A DNA stretch of 5,968 bases from Chloroflexia bacterium (lineage in GTDB: Bacteria > Chloroflexota > Chloroflexia > Thermobaculales > Thermobaculaceae). The position numbers and the translations under genes are program-made. Each line of letters starts with the position of its first letter. The stretch's first letter is position 1. The DNA is taken from the NCBI GenBank assembly GCA_013695265.1, contig JACDAU010000245.1, forward strand, positions 1 to 5,968. The letters are read 5' to 3'. Below the pieces are notes generated by a model, which worked only from the letters and a program-made list of their open reading frames with translations, ran no database searches and was not told the origin of the DNA. Positions 1 to 5,651 of the stretch are shown here, piece by piece.

Positions 1-2
1 AC

Positions 3-203
3 GTGAAAGCATGGACTATCGAGGGTCTGCGCCGGGAGCTGGACCGGTTCGAGCAGGTGCTTCAGTCGAATGGATATGCAGCTAACTCAGTCCAAACCTA
101 CGTGGACCGCTCCGGTCGATTCGTCAGCTGGCTTGCCGGAGAGTACATACCGAAGCAGCCAGGAGGCGCTGAGGCAGGATACGAGTCACCTCCTTGTGAA
201 TAG
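3..203 (+). CDS. Short protein with SAM-like core-binding domain of tyrosine-recombinase type
   Basis: A 66-residue ORF opening with GTG two bases from the window edge, so a start further upstream cannot be excluded. Residues 9-48 are a helical module with the pattern of the N-terminal SAM-like (core-binding) domain of phage-type integrases: an acidic/basic first helix around FEQVL, a turn at NGYAANS, then SVQTYVDRSGRFVSWL. In integrases this module grips DNA beside the crossover site. The catalytic domain with its Arg/His/Tyr residues is absent, because the frame stops after a short Gly/Pro-rich tail (IPKQPGG to PPCE). It could be a remnant of an integrase, or a stand-alone small DNA-binding protein. 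The frame has no internal stop and no sign of a frameshift continuation: the 124 bases after it do not continue an integrase. The fold assignment is by pattern only; the function is unknown. Confidence 0.55.
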   Translation: MKAWTIEGLRRELDRFEQVLQSNGYAANSVQTYVDRSGRFVSWLAGEYIPKQPGGAEAGYESPPCE

Positions 204-275
204 CCCTTGAACGACCACGGCGAGAACAAGAGGCACGCGACGTTGATCGTTGCTCGAAGTCGACGCTCACGTTCC

Positions 276-284
276 TGCTAGAAT
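276..284 (+). promoter_or_regulatory. Extended -10 promoter for the small gene at 328
   Basis: The sequence TGC-TAGAAT matches the extended -10 form TGnTAnAAT (5 of 6 to TATAAT plus the TG). No good -35 box lies 16-18 bases upstream, which is tolerated by extended -10 promoters. Transcription would begin near 291 and give a leader of about 37 bases before the TTG start. Its position argues against the longer reading of the same frame from 250, since the promoter would then lie inside the gene. The rest of the spacer 204-327 shows no other gene or clear structure. Confidence 0.45.
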
Positions 285-312
285 GGATACGGCAAGATGC
301 AGCCACAGTAGC

Positions 313-319
313 GAGGGAG
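313..319 (+). promoter_or_regulatory. Ribosome binding site deciding the TTG start at 328
   Basis: GAGGGAG lies 8 bases upstream of the TTG at 328. Neither the in-frame TTG at 250 nor the ATG at 346 is preceded by a comparable purine run at the right distance, so this site selects TTG 328. Confidence 0.6.
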
Positions 320-327
320 TGTGCGCC

Positions 328-663
328 TTGAACATCGCCGAGAATATGACTCGACTTCAGGAACAACTCGTCAGCCGCCAGGCGAAGCCGCAGACCATCG
401 CCATGGTGGACAAGTACCTGTCGCTCGCCCAGCGCATGGGCGGCAACGAACATACTTCCCAGTTGCGCGTCCTTCAGCGGCTGATGCGCGCCCCGGAGGC
501 GGCAAAGGACACCACCATTTACAACGACCTCGCCGGTCTTGAGGAAGTGCTCGACGGCATCCGCGAGGAGAACGCGCGGGAGCGCGAGGCACTGGAAAAT
601 CGGCCGATTCCCAAGACCAAGAAGTTCTACAAAGAGCAGAAGGCGCGCAAGCAGAAGAGCTAG
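328..663 (+). CDS. Hypothetical small helical protein with lysine-rich tail
   Basis: A 111-residue protein that I do not recognise. It is predicted mostly helical and soluble, with no signal peptide or membrane segment. Residues 7-37 (MTRLQEQL to LSLAQRM) and 44-54 (SQLRVLQRLMR) look like amphipathic helices. Residues 62-92 contain a second helical stretch ending in the strongly charged IREENAREREALENR. The last 16 residues are basic, with eight Lys/Arg and one Glu, and could contact nucleic acid or ribosomes; that is inference. The start is taken as TTG 328 because of the GAGGGAG site 8 bases before it and an extended -10 at 276-284; the frame is open further upstream to 250. The gene is transcribed alone and converges on the transglutaminase gene, with only 9 bases between the two stop codons. 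Confidence 0.65.
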   Translation: MNIAENMTRLQEQLVSRQAKPQTIAMVDKYLSLAQRMGGNEHTSQLRVLQRLMRAPEAAKDTTIYNDLAGLEEVLDGIREENAREREALENRPIPKTKKFYKEQKARKQKS

Positions 664-685
664 CGCCCGTCGCTATCTCGGGCGC
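663..685. terminator. Possible bidirectional hairpin between convergent genes
   Basis: GCGCCCG (663-669) and CGGGCGC (679-685) form a perfect 7-bp GC-only stem with a 9-base loop. The last base of the small gene's stop codon is in the left arm, and the transglutaminase stop codon (673-675) lies in the loop. There is no run of T after the stem on the plus strand. On the minus strand the following bases (CTCTTCTGCTT) are only mildly T-rich. It may stop transcription from both sides or simply shield the 3' ends; intrinsic termination is unproven. Confidence 0.35.
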
Positions 686-3324
686 ACCCTCCGACCCAGT
701 CTGCTGTCCCGCAGCCAGCGCGGCAACAATGCGAACCGCTGCAGCATCGTTCGCGCCGCCTCGGACGCCACCCGCTTCCACTCACCATCCAGGTCCGACG
801 TGTTATGCTGCTGTCTGCCAAACACCTCCCCAACGTACCGGCTCGTGATGGTCCGGACGGACGTACGGGCGTTCGGGAGCGTAGTCCCGAGCCTTGTCCC
901 ATACTCGTTTGGCGTCTGACTCCCGACCGGGCGCACGCCGAGCACGGCACCAACTTGCAACAGCTTCGCGTATTGCCGGCGAGCACCCCGAAGGCCGCGC
1001 AGCCTCACCCGCGAGATGGTGTATGCAAGCAGTCCCACCACCAGGAGCGCAAGCAAACTTGTGACGGCAAAGCGCACTGCTAGCGGAATCCCACCAGTGA
1101 CTCCTCCCGTGCTATCCGCGCTGCCGTCGAGGCCCTCTTGCAGCCTTTGGCGGTAATCGTCCCCCGCACGGTTATAGCTCTCATCGTACTGGTTCGATTC
1201 CGCCCCACCGCCCACGGCCGCGGATCGACTGACCAGATCGCGAATAGGCGTCGGCTCGTAGTTTACCCAGCCGAAGTCCGGGTAGTACACCTGCGGCCAG
1301 GCATGCGCCTGCGACTCCGTGATCAGATACTGTTCTCGGTCGGCGTCGTACTTGCCGGGTGCGAAGCCGCGAGTCACTCGCGCCGGAACGTCCACCGCGC
1401 GCAGCAGCACCGCCATCGCGGACGAGTAATACGTGCAGTACCCCTCGCGCAGATCGAACAGAAAGTAGTCGACGAAGTCCCGGTCCGGCGGGGTAAACGG
1501 CATATCCTCGCGGTACTTCATCTGCCGCAGGTAGCTCTCGATGGCTCGCGCCTTTTCATGGTTCGAGGTCGCGTCCTGGGTGATCCGGCGAGCCAGTGCG
1601 CGTGTGCGCGGCGTCACTGTGTCGGGCAGATCCAGGTATCGGTCCGTCACCCAGGAGGGCATAGGCGTTTTCTGCGCGTTGAGCTCCGCGTCGGTCGGGT
1701 TCGCGACGATCGACGTGAGCGCGTACTTCGTCCCCTTGCCCAGCGGCACCGAGGAGACAACAGACAGCACATCTTCCTGGTTCGGTTCGTAATACGTGTA
1801 CCGCAGCGCCGCTGATCGCCCGCGCCGGTACTGGTACGTCGCTTCGATCCCCTGGTCGCGGAGCTGCTCCAGCTCGCTTTGCAGCTCCAAGATGGACTGC
1901 GCGACGTTGTCCTCCTGCTCAGTGGACGCCGTTGCGGTGGGCGATGCGGTCGCCTCCGGCGCAGCGCCCTCGTCACGTTGCGGGGAGGGTATCTGCCGAA
2001 GAACCACACGATCCGCAGAGGCGCGTGCGACTCGCTCGGTGCCGATCTCTGCGATGAGCCGACGAACCGGGGAAAGGCGCTGCGTTACGAGGCGCGCATC
2101 GATCTCCTGCGGCAAAGCACCACCCTCCACTGCGATGCTCAATGATCGCTGCACGGGGCTGAGTTGCCAGACCACGTCGCGGTCGAAGACGAACGGCGCC
2201 TCGGCGCCAAAAACACTGTTGCGCATGGGCACGACCACGGTGACTGTCTGGTCCAGCTTCCGCACGCTCGGCGGAAACTTGGTCTGACTCGCACGTTTTT
2301 CGAGCTGGCGGGTCTCGACCTGCATCGTGTTGGCATCCGCTCGCACCGTGTCAGCGATGGTCCAGCTCCGGCCCGTATACGTGTCAGAACTGACGCTTCG
2401 CCAGTACTGCCGCGGTTCACCATCTGCCGTGAACAGCAGGCGGTTCCCCAGCCGCAGCGGACCGCCCAGCTCAAACGAATCGCTGAAGCTGGTGAAGCCC
2501 CCGCCGATGCCGCCCCTCCCCGCCCCGCCCGTACCGGGATACAAAAAGGCAAACGCGTTTTCCCATCGGCCTTGAACTTGCGACCACGGCTGCTCAACCT
2601 GGCGGAATGCCGTCCGCGCCGTTTGCGCGAGGCTGCGGCTCGGTCCCTGCCACGCAATCGCCATCAGGAGCAGCGATACAACGGCGCCGAAAACGAAGAT
2701 GCGCGGAACGACACCGGCCTCCTGTCCAAGTCCCTCCTGTTGCCAGCGGGTGTGCCGCTGCATCAGGGCCGTATGAATCATGAGTAGCATTCCGGCGAGC
2801 AAGAACATCACGAATAACCCACTGGCGGGACGCGGCGCGTAGCCGAGGTTGACCAGCATCACCAGCCCCGTGGGCAGCAGCGCCCACCAGACCCAACCGT
2901 ACCGGAGCACGAACCAGGCGCTGTTGTACGCGAGGAACCACACAATCGCGCCCATCGTGAGCACAAAGAGCAACGGATCGTAGTTCGCGCCGCCTTGCAG
3001 CAAAACATCGAGCCACTGCCGCAGCCGCTCCCACATCACGCTGAAACGGTTCCCCTGCTCCAGAGCCGACGCGGGAAGCAGCTTGCCCGTTTGCCAGACG
3101 ATCACAAAGCCGCCGATGAGCGCGCCGGCCGCATGCGCTCGCACCGTCCCGATCGTGCTGCCGGCGAGGATCACACCCGCCAGCACACCGAGCAGCGCGA
3201 TGGGGAAGAGCACGTCCAACCCATCTGTCCACCGGGCACGCTCTATTGAGCGCGTCAAACTGCCCACCAGGATCAGCAAGAGCGCGCTCGTCACGAACTT
3301 GTTCGAATCTATATACCGTCTCAC
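673..3324 (-). CDS. TgpA-like membrane transglutaminase (DUF3488-transglutaminase core-DUF4129)
   Basis: An 883-residue multipass membrane protein of the TgpA type. About seven membrane segments lie in the first part (roughly 12-28, 38-56, 61-78, 117-138, 143-160, 168-187, 208-226). A long outside region (about 230-747) follows, then one more membrane segment (748-770) and a basic cytoplasmic tail. Residues 282-322 carry the family pattern FELGGPLRLGNRLLF and YWRSVSSDTYTGRSW. The transglutaminase core spans about 570-695 with an intact Cys-His-Asp triad: C630 in EGYCTYYSSA, H674 in SQAHAW, D683 in YPDFGW. The tail (780-862, with TPNEYGTRL and YVGEVFG) fits DUF4129. A Pro/Ala/Thr linker (447-472) and a short coiled coil (473-491) precede the core. 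It is longer than Pseudomonas TgpA (about 670 residues). The GTG start overlaps the DUF58 stop as GTGA, with a weak GGGGGTGGT site just upstream. It probably cleaves or crosslinks amide bonds outside the cell; the substrate is unknown. Confidence 0.9.
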   Translation of the reverse strand: MRRYIDSNKFVTSALLLILVGSLTRSIERARWTDGLDVLFPIALLGVLAGVILAGSTIGTVRAHAAGALIGGFVIVWQTGKLLPASALEQGNRFSVMWERLRQWLDVLLQGGANYDPLLFVLTMGAIVWFLAYNSAWFVLRYGWVWWALLPTGLVMLVNLGYAPRPASGLFVMFLLAGMLLMIHTALMQRHTRWQQEGLGQEAGVVPRIFVFGAVVSLLLMAIAWQGPSRSLAQTARTAFRQVEQPWSQVQGRWENAFAFLYPGTGGAGRGGIGGGFTSFSDSFELGGPLRLGNRLLFTADGEPRQYWRSVSSDTYTGRSWTIADTVRADANTMQVETRQLEKRASQTKFPPSVRKLDQTVTVVVPMRNSVFGAEAPFVFDRDVVWQLSPVQRSLSIAVEGGALPQEIDARLVTQRLSPVRRLIAEIGTERVARASADRVVLRQIPSPQRDEGAAPEATASPTATASTEQEDNVAQSILELQSELEQLRDQGIEATYQYRRGRSAALRYTYYEPNQEDVLSVVSSVPLGKGTKYALTSIVANPTDAELNAQKTPMPSWVTDRYLDLPDTVTPRTRALARRITQDATSNHEKARAIESYLRQMKYREDMPFTPPDRDFVDYFLFDLREGYCTYYSSAMAVLLRAVDVPARVTRGFAPGKYDADREQYLITESQAHAWPQVYYPDFGWVNYEPTPIRDLVSRSAAVGGGAESNQYDESYNRAGDDYRQRLQEGLDGSADSTGGVTGGIPLAVRFAVTSLLALLVVGLLAYTISRVRLRGLRGARRQYAKLLQVGAVLGVRPVGSQTPNEYGTRLGTTLPNARTSVRTITSRYVGEVFGRQQHNTSDLDGEWKRVASEAARTMLQRFALLPRWLRDSRLGRRVRPR

Positions 3325-4574
3325 CGCACCACCCCCGTTCGTGTCCGAATGCTCCCGCCAAGCACGTCAGCGATATCGTCACCGTTGCGCAAGGTGTACG
3401 AATGTATTCGGCTCCGTTGTTGCCGCTGCTGCGGCATAAGCCGAGGCATGCGGCTGTCGAAGCTGGTAGCGTCGACGTACAGAGCTGTAACGGGCAGGCT
3501 CCGGCCGCCCGCGATATCAAGTGCGGCCTGCCAACTGCCGCTCGTATCCGGCGTAATTAGCAGCAGCGAGTGATTCCCCGTGAAGAACGACTGGTACGAC
3601 ACCAGCACCTCACGCAATGGGGGCGCCTGGGTCGGTTCTACGACGGCGAGCGCTTCGAGGATCTTCCAGAGCTGCCGTGCGCCGCGGTCCGGCGGCACGA
3701 CTAGTTTCTCCGTTGACCATGCCAGCAGCCCCACACTCCGGCCCCGGTCGAGCATCGATGACGCTACCGAAGCGGCGGCCGTTACAGCATACTCGACCGA
3801 GGAGTTCAAGTACCGTCGCTCGGGATCCGCCGGGACTTGTCGATCACGGCTTGCCTCCTCCGTGTGGAGGCGACGGTTGAGATCGAGGATAATCCATACG
3901 TCGGCCACGGGATCAAGCTCAAACTCCTTGACCATCATTTTCTGATGGCGCGCCGTAGCTTTCCAACTGACGGTACTCAGGCTGTCGCCCGGCGCGTAGT
4001 CGCGCACGCTGGAAACGGTCGGCGTTGAGTTATACGCCCGCCGCTGCGTTACCTGTCCACCGGGCAACTCCAACGCGGGTAGCGAGAAGTCAGCTAGAGA
4101 CACAAGCTGGGGGAACACCAGCAGTTCCCAGCGTGGCCCTGCCTGCACTGACCTGCTAAATAGTCCAAAGGGGTCCGATGAGGTAATGGTCAGCGGACCC
4201 AGAACAAATCGTCCCCGGCGCGAACATACCGTCTTTCTCCGCCACTTCTTCTCTGAGGTACTTCCCAGGCTCACAACACTCCCGTTTCCTCGGCCAGGCA
4301 GATTGCCCGCGTCACGCACCTCAAGCCACAGCTTCGGTATCATCGAAAGGTTGCGCAAACCCAACCGCTCCCGCAATGGCTCACCAACCTGGACCCGGCT
4401 CTGCGGGTGTTCACGAAGCACGCGCAGACCCCGAAATGCAGTCCGCGTCCACAGGTACCCGAAGACGGTGACCGCGACGATAAGCCAGGCAAGGTTGAAC
4501 AGCAGCCGCCATCCCGTGCTGATACCGCAGATAAAGACGATGAGTGCGAGACCGAGGACTCCTGCTACTTTCAC
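3321..4574 (-). CDS. DUF58 domain membrane protein (vWA-like)
   Basis: A 417-residue DUF58 protein. Two membrane segments open it (about 4-18 and 21-42), followed by a beta-rich region (residues 55-155). The DUF58 signature lies at 188-219, with VRDYAPGDSLSTVSWKATARH and MVKEFE. After this comes a vWA-like fold (about 223-370) beginning DVWIILDLN. The usual MIDAS motif DxSxS is not present: the sequence after the aspartate (D231) is LNRR, so metal binding there is doubtful. The GTG start is supported by AGGAGG 9 bases upstream, and no in-frame Met occurs before residue 78. It lies between the MoxR ATPase gene (13-base gap) and the transglutaminase gene (4-base overlap), the standard context for this family. 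It is thought to act as the membrane partner of the ATPase; its molecular activity is not established. Confidence 0.9.
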   Translation of the reverse strand: MKVAGVLGLALIVFICGISTGWRLLFNLAWLIVAVTVFGYLWTRTAFRGLRVLREHPQSRVQVGEPLRERLGLRNLSMIPKLWLEVRDAGNLPGRGNGSVVSLGSTSEKKWRRKTVCSRRGRFVLGPLTITSSDPFGLFSRSVQAGPRWELLVFPQLVSLADFSLPALELPGGQVTQRRAYNSTPTVSSVRDYAPGDSLSTVSWKATARHQKMMVKEFELDPVADVWIILDLNRRLHTEEASRDRQVPADPERRYLNSSVEYAVTAAASVASSMLDRGRSVGLLAWSTEKLVVPPDRGARQLWKILEALAVVEPTQAPPLREVLVSYQSFFTGNHSLLLITPDTSGSWQAALDIAGGRSLPVTALYVDATSFDSRMPRLMPQQRQQRSRIHSYTLRNGDDIADVLGGSIRTRTGVVR

Positions 4575-4583
4575 GGCCCGGAG

Positions 4584-4590
4584 CCTCCTA
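4584..4590 (-). promoter_or_regulatory. Shine-Dalgarno of the DUF58 gene overlapping the moxR stop codon
   Basis: On the minus strand the bases read TAGGAGG: the TAG stop of the ATPase gene (4588-4590) runs into the AGGAGG ribosome site of the next gene, 9 bases before its GTG. Ribosomes finishing the first gene are therefore placed to start the second, which suggests translational coupling. Confidence 0.7.
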
Positions 4591-5541
4591 GCGGGCTACC
4601 GTGCGTGCGCCAGGCACAACGACGCGGGAGAGAATGCCCCCCAACAGGTCCCCCGTGCTCAGCTGGCGCATCCGCGCGGCGGCGTTGAGAATCAGCCGGT
4701 GGGACAGAACGGACACCGCAACCGCCTTCACGTCGTCAGGCGTTACGAAGTCCCGTCCGTGCATCGCGGCACGGGCCTGCGACGCCCGGTACACCCCGAG
4801 TGAACCGCGCGGGCTTGCGCCGAGATAGATATCTTCGTGCTCCCGCGTCGCGGCGGTGATGTTAACGATATACTCGCTGATTAGCCGGTCCACATAGATA
4901 GCCTTGACGGCGCTTTGCGCTTGCACCAGTTCCGCGGCATCCACAACTTGACCGAGAGAGTCCAGCGGGTGGACCTCCTGCTGTGTTTCCAGGATCGTGA
5001 TTTCGTCCTGCTTATCCGGGTACCCGAGCGAGAGGCGCAGGAGGAAGCGGTCCAGTTGGGCCTCCGGCAGGGGAAAGGTGCCTTCATACTCGATCGGGTT
5101 CTCGGTCGCGAGCACCAGAAAGGGATCGGGAAGCTGGTAGCTAACGCCATCTACGGTTACCTGCTGCTCCTCCATGGCCTCCAGCAAAGACGACTGCGTC
5201 TTTGGCGTGGCGCGGTTGATTTCATCTGCAAGAATGATTTGCGCGGAAACGGGTCCCGGTCGGTACTCAAACTCCGTGGTTTTCTGGTTATAGATCGAAA
5301 CACCCGTCACATCACTGGGAAGCAGGTCCGGTGTGAACTGGATTCGCTTGAAGCTGCAACCCAGGGACCGGGCCAGAGACTTGGCCAGCATTGTCTTCCC
5401 CGTCCCCGGCACGTCTTCGAGCAAAATGTGCCCTTTGCTCAGCAGCGCGACGAGGGTCAGCTCGACTTCCGCGTGCTTACCGACGATGACCCGCTCGACG
5501 TTTTGAACTACCTTCTCGGCCGTGGTGGCGAGATCTATCAA
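4588..5541 (-). CDS. MoxR-family AAA+ ATPase
   Basis: A 317-residue ATPase of the MoxR/AAA_3 family, of normal length for the group. Walker A is at 44-50 (VPGTGKT), within LLEDVPGTGKTMLAKSLA. Walker B is IILADEINR (102-110). Sensor 1 is in LVLATENPIEYEGTFPLPE (N148), an LDRF motif with a probable arginine finger is at 163-166, and sensor 2 is GASPRGS (R245). The C-terminal lid domain runs from about 215 to the end. All key residues appear intact. The start is TTG 5541: AAGGA lies 8 bases upstream, an in-frame stop occurs at 5569-5571, and no ATG falls between, so there is no alternative. It is first in the operon and presumably uses ATP hydrolysis to remodel or activate the DUF58 and transglutaminase proteins, as proposed for MoxR proteins in general. 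Its own partner is inferred from context only. Confidence 0.93.
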   Translation of the reverse strand: MIDLATTAEKVVQNVERVIVGKHAEVELTLVALLSKGHILLEDVPGTGKTMLAKSLARSLGCSFKRIQFTPDLLPSDVTGVSIYNQKTTEFEYRPGPVSAQIILADEINRATPKTQSSLLEAMEEQQVTVDGVSYQLPDPFLVLATENPIEYEGTFPLPEAQLDRFLLRLSLGYPDKQDEITILETQQEVHPLDSLGQVVDAAELVQAQSAVKAIYVDRLISEYIVNITAATREHEDIYLGASPRGSLGVYRASQARAAMHGRDFVTPDDVKAVAVSVLSHRLILNAAARMRQLSTGDLLGGILSRVVVPGARTVAR

Positions 5542-5549
5542 GCCCGTTT

Positions 5550-5554
5550 TCCTT
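5550..5554 (-). promoter_or_regulatory. Ribosome binding site of the moxR gene
   Basis: AAGGA on the minus strand, 8 bases before the TTG start at 5541. It fixes this rare start codon, since an in-frame stop lies shortly upstream and no ATG or GTG lies between. Confidence 0.6.
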
Positions 5555-5567
5555 AGGTTTGGTGTGG

Positions 5568-5599
5568 TTTACAAGCTGCGAACGGCATTGCGGTATTAT
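5568..5599 (+). promoter_or_regulatory. Possible plus-strand promoter for the PolX-like gene
   Basis: TTTACA (5568-5573, 5 of 6 to TTGACA) and TATTAT (5594-5599, 5 of 6 to TATAAT) are separated by 20 bases, longer than the usual 16-18, so this is a weak candidate. It would start transcription near 5606. Its -10 overlaps the operon's -10 on the other strand. Confidence 0.3.
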
Positions 5600-5603
5600 A
5601 GCA
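5595..5603 (-). promoter_or_regulatory. Extended -10 promoter of the moxR-DUF58-transglutaminase operon
   Basis: Read on the minus strand, the bases are TGC-TATAAT: a perfect -10 hexamer with the TG of the extended form. No good -35 lies 16-18 bases upstream. Transcription would start near 5588, giving a leader of about 47 bases before the TTG of the ATPase gene. The other two operon genes have no room for promoters of their own. Confidence 0.6.
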
Positions 5604-5638
5604 GAGCCTAAAAAAGAGGCCGGAAAACGAGCCGCTGT

Positions 5639-5645
5639 AAAGGAG
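5639..5645 (+). promoter_or_regulatory. Ribosome binding site of the PolX-like gene
   Basis: AAAGGAG ends 6 bases before the GTG at 5652 and is the best Shine-Dalgarno match in the divergent region. It fixes the start, because no ATG is available near the beginning of the conserved domain. Confidence 0.65.
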
Positions 5646-5651
5646 TTTCGC

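Noticed and set aside
250..327. Longer N-terminus of the small gene, from TTG 250
   Set aside because: The extra 26 residues have low-quality composition, no ribosome site precedes 250, and the likely promoter (276-284) would fall inside the coding region.
124..453. 109-codon minus-strand frame across the left spacer
   Set aside because: It overlaps two plus-strand genes, lacks any recognisable pattern, and appears to be a shadow.
1138..1815. 225-codon open frame on the plus strand
   Set aside because: It lies wholly opposite the transglutaminase core, has no recognisable domain and is rich in Arg/Val/His, as expected for an antisense shadow of a GC-rich gene.
2594..3520. 308-codon minus-strand frame across the DUF58/transglutaminase junction
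   Set aside because: It is in another frame of two well-supported genes and shows an Arg/Ala/Gly-rich composition without domain patterns; the real genes have intact motifs in their own frames.
673..5541. The three-gene operon as a new defence or signalling system
   Set aside because: MoxR, DUF58 and transglutaminase genes together are a well-known and widespread neighbourhood; nothing here (extra effector, nuclease or sensor domain) departs from it.
4915..5556. 213-codon plus-strand frame opposite the MoxR gene
   Set aside because: It is antisense to an ATPase with all its motifs, and has no homology pattern or ribosome site of its own.
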